Positions 1-7,479 of a DNA stretch of 64,000 bases are shown in pieces. A program made the translations under genes and the position numbers. The notes under the pieces were generated by a model. That model worked only from the letters and a program-made list of their open reading frames with translations, was not told where the DNA came from and did not search any database. The stretch spans positions 186,001 to 250,000 of the forward strand of contig CAJUSK010000034.1 in assembly GCA_910589075.1 (NCBI GenBank), read 5' to 3'. Source of the stretch: an uncultured Lachnospiraceae bacterium (GTDB lineage: Bacteria; Bacillota; Clostridia; Lachnospirales; Lachnospiraceae). Every line of letters begins with the position of its first letter. The first letter of the stretch is position 1.

Positions 1-548
1 TTAAGGATATTTTTCAGGAGATATTTGACCAGGAGTATAAGGAAGCCTTTGATAAAGCGGGCATTACCTATTTTTATACATTGATCGACGATGCGGTTGC
101 CAGAGTAATGAAAGCGAAAGGCGGTTTTATCTGGGCCTGCAAGAATTATGACGGAGATGTGATGAGCGATATGGTGTCCTCAGCTTTTGGCTCTCTGGCC
201 ATGATGACAAGCGTGCTTGTATCACCGGATGGAGTCTATGAATATGAAGCGGCTCATGGAACGGTGCAGCGTCATTACTATAAGCATTTGGCGGGAGAAG
301 AGACTTCCACCAATTCTGTGGCGACGATCTTTGCCTGGACAGGGGCACTGAAAAAAAGAGGAGAACTGGACGGGATTCCTGAGCTGACTGCATTTGGGGA
401 GAAATTGGAGCAGGCTACTTTGCAGACCATAGAGAGTGGGCGTATGACAAAGGATCTGGCACTGATGACATCCCTTGCACATGTGCAGGTATTAAACAGT
501 GAGGCATTTATCAGAGAGATCAGGAATACCCTGGAAGGTATCCTGTAA
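1..548 (+). CDS. icd: NADP-dependent isocitrate dehydrogenase, C-terminal part
   Basis: This is the 3' end of a gene that begins before the window; the reading frame is open from base 3. It encodes the C-terminal 180 or so residues of an isocitrate dehydrogenase of the homodimeric (eukaryote-like, type II) class, which converts isocitrate to 2-oxoglutarate with NADP in the cytoplasm. Recognisable stretches are KDIFQEIFDQEYKEAF, LIDDAVARVM, FIWACKNYDGDV and VYEYEAAHGTVQRHYY. The AAHGTV block contributes to cofactor binding in this family. The gene ends facing the ABC-F gene, with a hairpin between the two. 2-oxoglutarate made here feeds glutamate and, further on, the arginine pathway to which argH in this window belongs. 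Nothing looks broken; only the left part is missing. Confidence 0.93.
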   Translation, partial: KDIFQEIFDQEYKEAFDKAGITYFYTLIDDAVARVMKAKGGFIWACKNYDGDVMSDMVSSAFGSLAMMTSVLVSPDGVYEYEAAHGTVQRHYYKHLAGEETSTNSVATIFAWTGALKKRGELDGIPELTAFGEKLEQATLQTIESGRMTKDLALMTSLAHVQVLNSEAFIREIRNTLEGIL

Positions 549-570
549 GAAAACGGCAGAACATGGATAA

Positions 571-618
571 AAACTTCCGGTGTCATATGAACAATACATC
601 ATATGGCGCCGGAAGTTT
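571..618. terminator. bidirectional terminator between icd and the ABC-F gene
   Basis: A long inverted repeat has arms AAACTTCCGGTGTCATATGA (571-590) and the near-complement at 599-618, with an 8-base loop. Five T residues follow the stem when read on the minus strand, and a T-rich stretch (633-640) lies further downstream on the plus strand. It sits between two convergent genes, so it probably ends both transcripts. Confidence 0.75.
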
Positions 619-646
619 CAGGTTCCATTGCGGTTTTTTATTTCAC

Positions 647-2590
647 TTATTCATTTTCCGCTTTCTCATTCAGTTCTGCTTCTTCGCTGAGCGTTTCCCA
701 TTGTGCATACAGAGCTTCCAGTTTCTCCAGATTTTCTTCTTTTTCAGAGGAAAGGGCAGTGAGTTTGGACACATCACTGCAATTTTCCGGCAGGGCCATC
801 AGCCGGTCTAACGCTTCGTTTCGCTGCTCCAGTGTTTCAATGGCGCCTTCGGTTTTTTTCAGGTCGTTTTCCAGTTTTCGCTTTCTGGCCTGTTGCCGGC
901 GCTGGCTTTTCCAGTCCAGTTTGGCTTCCGTATCTGACGGTGAGCCGGAAAGGGAAGAAGTGTCCTGCAGGTTTTCACAGGCTGCTGCTTCTTTCTTTTC
1001 CAGATAATAATCATAATTGCCAGGATATCCGGTCAGGGCATGGGCTGACAGTTCCAATATCCGATGCGCAGTCCGGTTAATAAAATATCTGTCGTGGGAT
1101 ACATAGAGGACCGTGCCTTCATAATGGTTCAGTGCATCCTCCAGTATTTCCTTGGACATAATGTCCAGATGGTTGGTTGGCTCGTCCAGAATGAGAAAAT
1201 TGGCTTCGGACAACATCAGTTTGGCCAGGGAGACACGGCCCCGTTCTCCGCCGCTGAGATCCCGGATCAGCTTAAACACATCGTCTCCTGTAAAGAGAAA
1301 CGCAGCCAGCGTATTGCGGATTTCCGTGTTGGTCAGGGTTGGATAGGCATCGGAAATCTCTTCGAACAGGGTTTTTTCCGGATGCAGCACATGATGTTCC
1401 TGATCATAATAGCCGATCTGTACGTTGGCCCCGGTGCGTACCTGTCCCTGATCTGCCGGCAGGAGCTCATTGATTATTTTCAGAATGGTGGTTTTACCAG
1501 TGCCGTTGCTGCCGATCAGAGCCACATGTTCGCCGCGTTTCAGCTCAAAATCCAGATTTTCAAACAGTGTCAGATTGTCGAAGGATTTGGCCAGGGAAGA
1601 GACTGTCAGCACATCATTTCCGCTGAGAATCCGGGGAAGAAGACGCATTTTCATATCGGTCCGCGCTTCTGTGGGCCTGTCGATCACATCCATTTTCCTG
1701 AGCATTTTTTCACGGCTTTCCGCACGGCGGATGGATTTTTCCCGGTTGAAGGAACGGAGTTTTTCAATCACTTCTTCCTGATGACGGATTTCGCGCTGCT
1801 GATTCTGATAAGCATTCCAGCGGGCGAGGCGCAACGCTTCCTTTTTGGAGGCATAGTCCGTATAATTGCCGGAAAAGACGGTGGTTTCTGTCTGATCAAT
1901 TTCGATGATTTTCGTTGCAATCCGGTCCAGAAAATACCGGTCATGAGATACCACCAGCACGGCGCCTTTATAATTTGACAGATAGGTTTCCAGCCAGGTG
2001 ATGGAAGTCATGTCCAAATGGTTTGTGGGCTCGTCCAGCAGGATCAGATCCGGTTTCAGCAACAGCAGCTTGCCCAGTGCCACGCGGGTTTTCTGGCCGC
2101 CGGAGAGGGTGGTGATTTCTTTTGTGAAATCTTCTTCGGGGAAGCCCAGGCCTTTCAGTATCCCTGTCAGTTCGCTTTTATAGGCATAGCCGTTTTCCAT
2201 TTCAAACTGATGGGTCAGATTGGAATACTTGTCCATCAGTGTGTCCAGATCACTGCCCTGGGCCTGTTTCATGGCCAGCTCTGTGCTGCGTATCTGTTCT
2301 TCCAGTTCAATCAGATCCTGCTTCACTGAGAGCAACTCTTCATAAATCGTATGCCCGCTGTCAAATACTACAAGCTGGGGCAGATAGCCCAGTGTCTTGC
2401 CTCTGGAGAGGGCGGCTATACCGTCATCCGCCTCCATTTCCCCCGCCAGGATACGCAGAAGAGTGGTTTTACCGGCTCCGTTGATACCCACCAGGGCGGC
2501 TTTTTCGTAGTCTTCTATATGAAAGGAACAGCCTTTCAGTACGGTTATTTCTCCGAATTGTTTTTTGATATTTTGACAGGATAAAATCAT
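647..2590 (-). CDS. ABC-F family ATPase (YdiF/Uup-like)
   Basis: A 647-residue soluble protein with two ABC ATPase domains and no membrane segment, the hallmark of ABC-F proteins, which act on the ribosome E site rather than in transport. Domain 1 has Walker A GINGAGKTT near residue 37 and LSGGQKTRVALGKLL followed by LLDEPTNHLD; domain 2 has GSNGTGKTT and LSGGERGRVSLAKLM with LILDEPTNHLD. The linker between them is charged and helical, and the last 90 residues form a coiled coil rich in K, E and Q, as in YdiF and Uup. The ATG has GGAGG 7 bases upstream and a good promoter at 2620-2648. Roles in this family range from relief of stalled ribosomes to antibiotic protection; a housekeeping translation role is more likely here because rex, not a resistance gene, is the neighbour. 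Confidence 0.92.
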   Translation of the reverse strand: MILSCQNIKKQFGEITVLKGCSFHIEDYEKAALVGINGAGKTTLLRILAGEMEADDGIAALSRGKTLGYLPQLVVFDSGHTIYEELLSVKQDLIELEEQIRSTELAMKQAQGSDLDTLMDKYSNLTHQFEMENGYAYKSELTGILKGLGFPEEDFTKEITTLSGGQKTRVALGKLLLLKPDLILLDEPTNHLDMTSITWLETYLSNYKGAVLVVSHDRYFLDRIATKIIEIDQTETTVFSGNYTDYASKKEALRLARWNAYQNQQREIRHQEEVIEKLRSFNREKSIRRAESREKMLRKMDVIDRPTEARTDMKMRLLPRILSGNDVLTVSSLAKSFDNLTLFENLDFELKRGEHVALIGSNGTGKTTILKIINELLPADQGQVRTGANVQIGYYDQEHHVLHPEKTLFEEISDAYPTLTNTEIRNTLAAFLFTGDDVFKLIRDLSGGERGRVSLAKLMLSEANFLILDEPTNHLDIMSKEILEDALNHYEGTVLYVSHDRYFINRTAHRILELSAHALTGYPGNYDYYLEKKEAAACENLQDTSSLSGSPSDTEAKLDWKSQRRQQARKRKLENDLKKTEGAIETLEQRNEALDRLMALPENCSDVSKLTALSSEKEENLEKLEALYAQWETLSEEAELNEKAENE

Positions 2591-2619
2591 AGGTGTTTCC
2601 TCCGCTGTTAATCTACTCT

Positions 2620-2648
2620 ATTTTAATGGAAATGCTTTACAAATACAA
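2620..2648 (-). promoter_or_regulatory. sigma-A-type promoter of the ABC-F gene
   Basis: On the minus strand TTGTAT is followed after exactly 17 bases by TAAAAT. The expected transcription start is near 2613, giving a leader of about 23 bases before the ATG at 2590. Its -35 box lies only 12 bases from the divergent rex promoter. Confidence 0.6.
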
Positions 2649-2660
2649 GTCTGCAATTCA

Positions 2661-2689
2661 TTGACAGGAATTTAACAATTTTATATAAT
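2661..2689 (+). promoter_or_regulatory. consensus promoter of rex overlapping a probable Rex operator
   Basis: TTGACA (2661-2666), a 17-base spacer and TATAAT (2684-2689) form a perfect sigma-A promoter. The 18 bases 2661-2678 also fit the clostridial Rex operator pattern TTGTTAA-N4-TTAACAA: the right half TTAACAA is exact and the left half reads TTGACAG. The operator covers the -35 box, so Rex bound at low NADH would block its own transcription. Autoregulation is inference; the promoter match is seen directly. Confidence 0.75.
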
Positions 2690-2755
2690 ATAGTATAAAT
2701 GCTTGCACGGAAGTGCGGGATTTGTGTGAATATTTGAAGTCGGGGGCAATACAAG

Positions 2756-3397
2756 ATGGAAGGAAAAGGAATTTCACAGGCAGTCATCGGCAGACTGCCG
2801 CGGTATTTCCGGTATCTTGGGGAACTCAGGGACGAAGGGGTGGAGCGCATCTCTTCGCAGGATCTGAGCAGGCTTATGCAGGTGACAGCTTCCCAGATCA
2901 GACAGGATTTTAACAATTTTGGCGGCTTTGGCCAACAGGGCTACGGGTATAATGTAGAATACTTATATGAAGAGATTGGCCGGATACTGGGGCTGGACCA
3001 GCACCATCATCTGATTATCATTGGCGCGGGCAATCTGGGCCAGGCGTTGGCCAACTATATGAACTTTGAAAAAAGAGGCTTTATCATGCAGGGGATCTTT
3101 GATGTGAATCCAAAGCTGTTCGGAAGCCAGGTGCGGAATCTGACGGTGGAACCTATGGAACTGGTGGAACAGCGGATTCGTGAGAAGAATATTGATATTG
3201 CGGTGCTGACAGTCCCCAAAAGCTGTGCGGTGGAAGTGGCAGATCGGCTGATTGCCTGCGGGATCAAGGCAATCTGGAATTTTGCCCATGTGGATCTGCA
3301 TGTGCCGGAAGGGGTACAGGTGGAGAACGTGCATCTGTCAGACAGTCTGATGAAGCTCTCCTATACGATCAGTTGTTATGAAAAGCAAAGAGGGTAG
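2756..3397 (+). CDS. rex: redox-sensing transcriptional repressor Rex
   Basis: A 213-residue protein of the normal Rex length. Residues 1-80 form the winged-helix DNA-binding domain, with the hallmark QDLSRLMQVTASQIRQDFNN and the GGFGQQGYGYNV hinge. Residues 85-205 form a Rossmann fold, with the nucleotide-binding IIIGAGNLGQALANY. The C-terminal helix (SDSLMKLSYTI) is the swapped dimer helix. Rex senses the NADH/NAD ratio and represses fermentative dehydrogenase and hydrogenase genes when NADH is low. The gene has its own strong promoter with a likely operator (2661-2689) and a leader of about 60 bases. Another gene starts 8 bases after its stop and is probably cotranscribed. Confidence 0.97.
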   Translation: MEGKGISQAVIGRLPRYFRYLGELRDEGVERISSQDLSRLMQVTASQIRQDFNNFGGFGQQGYGYNVEYLYEEIGRILGLDQHHHLIIIGAGNLGQALANYMNFEKRGFIMQGIFDVNPKLFGSQVRNLTVEPMELVEQRIREKNIDIAVLTVPKSCAVEVADRLIACGIKAIWNFAHVDLHVPEGVQVENVHLSDSLMKLSYTISCYEKQRG

Positions 3398-3405
3398 AGG
3401 GGTCT

Positions 3406-4065
3406 ATGGTAAGGAAAAAGAGTAAGGGGAACCGGGGCAATGACAAAAAATACAGAGCTGCACTGGCAGGTAAGAATATTCCTGTTCTCACGTTGGACAA
3501 TAAGTGGTATCAGCTGATCAAGCGGCTGGGCAGTACGACGGAAATTGTACGCCTCACGGAAAAGCTGAACGATCTGTTAAAACGCCAGGGGAAGATCAAT
3601 ACAGAACTGAAAGATATACACAGGCTGAAAAAGAAGCTCATGGAAAATATTGTGGCTTCTATGGATGAGATTGAGTCTTCTTCCCCGCAGGTGGACAGGA
3701 AGATGGACGAGAGCAGACGCCTGATTGAGGAATGCAATGCAAAGATGGACAAATACCGGGATGAAAATCTGGAACTGCCAAAGGAGATTGAAGAGGTCAA
3801 CTATCGGCTGATGGTAGCTACCATGGAGCTGTGTTATAGCAGATTACAGCAAAACACAAAGGAAATCAATGAGATCAATGAATGGCTCACCAGCACCAGG
3901 ATTGAACTGAAAAAGAAAGTACTCAGAAAACAGGACAGCGAGACAGTGAACTTTGAGTTATATTCCTATATGCATGATATTTTTGGCTCGGAGGTGCTGG
4001 AAATATTCGATATGCAGTATAATCCGGGCGAGAAGCCGCCCATTCCAAAACAGGACAGAACATAA
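3406..4065 (+). CDS. uncharacterised basic coiled-coil protein next to rex
   Basis: I do not recognise a named family. The 219-residue protein starts with a very basic tail (RKKSKGNRGNDKK), followed by heptad-rich helical sequence from about residue 45 to 185 (LTEKLNDLLKRQGKINTELK and similar), which predicts an extended coiled coil. It has no signal peptide or membrane segment and ends with a short proline-rich tail (PGEKPPIPKQ). The start has GAGGGG 5 bases upstream and the gene begins 8 bases after the rex stop, so it is probably translated from the rex mRNA and shares its redox control. A strong terminator follows it. A structural or nucleic-acid-binding role is possible but unproven. Confidence 0.8.
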   Translation: MVRKKSKGNRGNDKKYRAALAGKNIPVLTLDNKWYQLIKRLGSTTEIVRLTEKLNDLLKRQGKINTELKDIHRLKKKLMENIVASMDEIESSSPQVDRKMDESRRLIEECNAKMDKYRDENLELPKEIEEVNYRLMVATMELCYSRLQQNTKEINEINEWLTSTRIELKKKVLRKQDSETVNFELYSYMHDIFGSEVLEIFDMQYNPGEKPPIPKQDRT

Positions 4066-4078
4066 TCCGGAGAGGAAG

Positions 4079-4109
4079 ATGCGTCAAAGAGAGTGCTTTG
4101 GCGCATTTT
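4079..4109 (+). terminator. Rho-independent terminator after the rex operon
   Basis: Arms ATGCGTCAAAG (4079-4089) and CTTTGGCGCAT (4096-4106) pair along 11 bases with one G-T wobble across a 6-base loop, followed by TTT. Confidence 0.8.
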
Positions 4110-4113
4110 CAGA

Positions 4114-4277
4114 TTCATGACAACAGGTTTGCTGGCGAAACCTGCAATCTATTATTCATGACAATAGGTTTGCTGGCGAAGCCTGCAATCTATTATTCAT
4201 GACAATAGGTTTGCTGGCGAAGCCTGCAATCTATTGTTCATGACAATAGAAGACTCGCGGAGCGTGGATTCTATTGT
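4114..4277. repeat. four tandem 41-bp hairpin units (three alike plus one variant)
   Basis: Units start at TTCATG at 4114, 4155, 4196 and 4237, an exact 41-base period. The first three share one hairpin: outer arms ACAATAG/CTATTGT (ACAACAG or CTATTAT in some copies), inner stem TGCTGGC, and the tip GGCGAAGCC. A single T-T mismatch sits in the same place in each stem. The fourth unit (4243-4277) keeps the outer arms but has a different core, tip CGCGGAGCG, again with a T-T mismatch beside the apical stem. The period is not a multiple of 3, so the array is not coding. It lies between the rex-operon terminator and nnr. Single copies occur at 11606, 24949 and 51527. Confidence 0.9.
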
Positions 4278-4350
4278 TTGTGCATCATATATAGAAAGTC
4301 TGCAAAGTGTGCTTTTTATATGTTTGGCGGCAGGACGCCGGGGAGGATTT

Positions 4351-5880
4351 ATGCAGTATCTGGTAAGCAGTGATGAAATGAAAGCATTTGACAAATATAC
4401 AATAGAATCGGTGGGTATTCCCGCACTGGTTCTGATGGAGCGTGCAGCCTGTGCCACCACAGAGGAGATATGCAGGCGCTTTCCGGCAGGCGCGGCGGGA
4501 GCAGATTGCGCCGGCCGGCGGGTGCTGGTGCTGGCGGGCTGTGGCAACAATGGGGGTGACGGACTGGCCATCGGGCGGATTCTCCGGGAACATGGATTTG
4601 TAGTGGAATACGTGCTGGCAGGCCCGCGGGAGAAGTGCAGCCGGGAGACATTAACGCAGCTTGCAATTCTGGAGCATATGGGTGTACATGTTTCCGGAAC
4701 GTTGCCGGAAGGCAGCTTTGACCTTATAGTGGATGCACTCTTTGGCGTCGGTCTGTCCAGGGCGGTGTCGGGTTTTTACGGTGAATTGATCCGTTATATC
4801 AATGCCGCATCCGCTTTTGTGGTGTCTGCAGATATTCCCTCGGGTATTCATGCCGACACAGGCGCCGTTATGGGAGAAGCAGTACGTGCGGATCTGACAG
4901 TTACTTATGGCTGTATCAAGCGGGGACTGGTGTTATATCCCGGCGCATCCCATACGGGTGAACTGATCTGCCGTAAAATTGGCATTGTCCCGGCGTGGAA
5001 GCCTTCTGCATATACCTTTGAGCCGTCTGATCTGGCAAAACTGCCGTTCCGGCGGCCGGATGGCAATAAGGGTACGTTTGGCAAAGTACTGGTCATTGCA
5101 GGCAATGAGCGGATGTATGGCGCCTGCCAGTTTGCGGCGCTGGGTGCATACCGGATGGGGGCCGGTCTGGTCAGGGTGCTGACAGCACCGGAAAACCGGA
5201 ATATCCTGATGCAGGCTGTGCCGGAAGCGATTGTGGACATCTGCGGGGAGGAATTTTCAAAACCTTTGTTTGCAGAGGCTCTTGCCTGGGCGGACTGTGT
5301 GGTGATTGGGCCGGGGCTGGGCACGGATGGGCGGGCCTGCCGGATTGTGGAATATGTATGGGAACATGCACAGGTTCCCCTCGTCGTGGACGCGGACGGA
5401 CTGAATATACTGGCGGCCCATCCGGATCTGCTGGAAGGAAAGCGGCCAAAGGGAGAGAGAATGGTTTATTTTACGCCTCATATGGGAGAATTTTCACGAC
5501 TGGCGAAAAAAAGCATAAAATGTTGTAAGGAAGAAATGGTTTCATCTGTGATGTCCTATGCACAGGAACAGCGGGTGATCCTTATATGCAAAGATGCGAG
5601 GACTGTGGCGGCGGATCAGACCGGGGCGGTTTACATCAATACTTCCGGGGACAATGGTATGGCTACCGGCGGGAGCGGCGACGTGCTGGCCGGTATTCTG
5701 GCCGGCCTGCTGGCCCAGGGTATGCATGGGATGGAGGCGGCGGCCATGGCCGTTTATCTGCATGGACTTGCGGGAAACCAGGCTTCTGCCAGAAAATCGG
5801 CTTATGCCGTTATGGCAGGGGATTTACTGGAGGCATTGCCGACAGTACTTACAGAAGGAGGAGACGGTCGATGGGTTTGA
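4351..5880 (+). CDS. nnr: bifunctional NAD(P)H-hydrate repair enzyme (epimerase + ADP-dependent dehydratase)
   Basis: A 509-residue fusion that repairs damaged NADHX and NADPHX. Residues 1-215 are the YjeF-N epimerase domain, with GCGNNGGDGLAIGR, DALFGVGLSR and SADIPSGIHADTG. Residues 230-509 are the ribokinase-fold dehydratase, with KGTFGKVLVIAGNERMYG, VVIGPGLGTD, LVVDADGLN, TPHMGEFSRL and the nucleotide site NGMATGGSGDVLAGI. The frame is open further upstream into the repeat array, but the ATG at 4351 has GGGGAGG with good spacing and gives the usual N-terminus (MQYLVSSDEMKAFD). The stop overlaps the alr start by 10 bases, so the two are translationally coupled. Confidence 0.95.
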   Translation: MQYLVSSDEMKAFDKYTIESVGIPALVLMERAACATTEEICRRFPAGAAGADCAGRRVLVLAGCGNNGGDGLAIGRILREHGFVVEYVLAGPREKCSRETLTQLAILEHMGVHVSGTLPEGSFDLIVDALFGVGLSRAVSGFYGELIRYINAASAFVVSADIPSGIHADTGAVMGEAVRADLTVTYGCIKRGLVLYPGASHTGELICRKIGIVPAWKPSAYTFEPSDLAKLPFRRPDGNKGTFGKVLVIAGNERMYGACQFAALGAYRMGAGLVRVLTAPENRNILMQAVPEAIVDICGEEFSKPLFAEALAWADCVVIGPGLGTDGRACRIVEYVWEHAQVPLVVDADGLNILAAHPDLLEGKRPKGERMVYFTPHMGEFSRLAKKSIKCCKEEMVSSVMSYAQEQRVILICKDARTVAADQTGAVYINTSGDNGMATGGSGDVLAGILAGLLAQGMHGMEAAAMAVYLHGLAGNQASARKSAYAVMAGDLLEALPTVLTEGGDGRWV

Positions 5881-7088
5881 CAGAGAAGTTGGAAACATAT
5901 GCACGTGTATGGGCGGAAGTGGATCTGGATGCCATATGCCGGAATATGGACCATATGAAAGCCAATCTTGCCGATAAGACACAGATGATTGCCGTTATCA
6001 AGGCGGACGGGTACGGACATGGGAGTGTGCCTGTTGCCAGGGTGCTGGAAGGGCTGCCTTATCTGTATGGTTTTGCCACAGCCACTTATGAAGAAGCCGC
6101 TATTCTCAGAAAGGCCGGCGTGGAAAAGCCGATTCTCATATTGGGGTATGTATTTCCCTATTGCTACAGAGAACTGATCCGGCAGGAAATCCGGGCAGCG
6201 CTGTTTCGGTGGGACAGTGCGTTGGAATTGTCAAAAGCGGCCGTTTCCCTGGAGAAGGAAGCCCTGGTTCACATCAAAGTGGACACGGGAATGTCCAGGA
6301 TCGGCATCCGTCCCGATGACAGCGGTCTGGAATTTCTGAAAAGAGTGGCGGCACTGCCTGGGATTCGGGTGGAGGGCATCTTCACCCATTTTGCAAAGGC
6401 AGATGAAACGGATAAAACCCCGGCCCTGGCTCAGTTTGAGCGATTCTCACGGTTTACGGACAAAGTGCATCAGGAAACCGGGCTGCATATTCCGTTTTGC
6501 CATTGTTCCAACAGTGCGGGGATTATCCGGCTGCCCCAGGCGAATATGGATCTGGTGCGGGCGGGGATCGCGCTGTATGGGCTGTGGCCGTCGGAAGAGG
6601 TGGAGAGGGACATTGTACCGCTTTGGCCGGCCCTTTCCCTGAAAAGCCATATTGTATTTGTCAAAGAGCTGGAAGAAGGTGCAGAGGTCAGCTATGGCGG
6701 CACATTTACCGCAGAGCAGGGAATGCGGGTTGCCACCATACCGGTGGGATATGGGGACGGCTATCCGCGCAGCCTGTCCGGAAGGGGCCATGTGCTGATC
6801 CGGGGGCAGCGGGCACGGATTCTGGGCAGGGTCTGTATGGATCAGATGATGGTGGATGTGACGGGGATCTCGGAGGCGGCAGAAGGGGATCTGGTGACAC
6901 TTTTGGGGACGGACGGGGAAGAAACCATTACGGCGGAATATCTGGGGGATCTGTCCGGACGTTTTAATTATGAGCTGGTGTGCGATATAAACAGCCGCGT
7001 TCCCAGGGTTTATAAAAGAGGCGGCATTGTTACGGAAACAAAAGATTATTGTATGGATTTTGAATACCTTCCGGAAAAGGGGCAATAA
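5871..7088 (+). CDS. alr: alanine racemase
   Basis: A 405-residue PLP enzyme that interconverts L- and D-alanine for peptidoglycan. The PLP lysine lies in VIKADGYGHG (about K44) and the second catalytic base, tyrosine, in SYGGTF (about Y275). Other family blocks are HIKVDTGMSRIGI, GIFTHFAKADE, IPFCHCSNSAG and GRVCMDQMMVDVT. The longer open frame runs back inside nnr, but AGAAGGAGG lies 10 bases before the ATG at 5871, and the N-terminus from there fits the family. It overlaps nnr and is followed 38 bases later by mazF, an order reminiscent of alr-ndoA in bacilli. Confidence 0.96.
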   Translation: MGLTEKLETYARVWAEVDLDAICRNMDHMKANLADKTQMIAVIKADGYGHGSVPVARVLEGLPYLYGFATATYEEAAILRKAGVEKPILILGYVFPYCYRELIRQEIRAALFRWDSALELSKAAVSLEKEALVHIKVDTGMSRIGIRPDDSGLEFLKRVAALPGIRVEGIFTHFAKADETDKTPALAQFERFSRFTDKVHQETGLHIPFCHCSNSAGIIRLPQANMDLVRAGIALYGLWPSEEVERDIVPLWPALSLKSHIVFVKELEEGAEVSYGGTFTAEQGMRVATIPVGYGDGYPRSLSGRGHVLIRGQRARILGRVCMDQMMVDVTGISEAAEGDLVTLLGTDGEETITAEYLGDLSGRFNYELVCDINSRVPRVYKRGGIVTETKDYCMDFEYLPEKGQ

Positions 7089-7126
7089 TATTGCTATATT
7101 GAAATGAAGGAAGTGTAACGAAGCAT

Positions 7127-7468
7127 ATGAGACGTGGAGATGTGTATTATGCGGATTTAAGACCCGTTATCGGCTCCGAGCAGGGCGGTATACGGCCTGT
7201 GCTGATTGTGCAGAATGATGTGGGCAACCGGCACAGCCCAACGGTTATCTGCGCAGCCATTACCTCGAAGATGAACAAGGCGAAGCTGCCCACACATATT
7301 GAACTGGATTCCCACCGGTATGAAATGGTCAGGGATTCCGTGGTATTGCTGGAACAGCTCCGGACCATAGACAAAAAACGGTTGAAAGATAAAGTATGTC
7401 ATCTGGATCAGGACGTTATGGAAAAAGTGAACAGAGGGCTTTTGATCAGTCTTGCGCTGGATACATAA
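7127..7468 (+). CDS. mazF: MazF/EndoA-type mRNA interferase
   Basis: The 113-residue protein is a complete member of the MazF/NdoA (PemK) family, sequence-specific single-strand RNA endonucleases. RRGDVYYADLRPVIGSEQGG, RPVLIVQNDVGN, TVICAAITSK and SVVLLEQLRTIDKKRL match the family core, and the conserved R and T of the active site are present (RPVLIV, AITS). In bacilli the toxin gene follows a small antitoxin gene downstream of alr. Here only 38 bases separate alr and mazF, so no antitoxin is encoded upstream, and the next gene is a lipoprotein. The start has AGGAAG upstream at a slightly long spacing. It may be controlled by a distant antitoxin or be part of housekeeping RNA decay. Confidence 0.94.
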   Translation: MRRGDVYYADLRPVIGSEQGGIRPVLIVQNDVGNRHSPTVICAAITSKMNKAKLPTHIELDSHRYEMVRDSVVLLEQLRTIDKKRLKDKVCHLDQDVMEKVNRGLLISLALDT

Positions 7469-7479
7469 AAGGAGAGAAC

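Noticed and set aside
4114..4277. CRISPR-like array of short regular repeats
   Set aside because: The units are contiguous without unique spacers and no cas genes are present.
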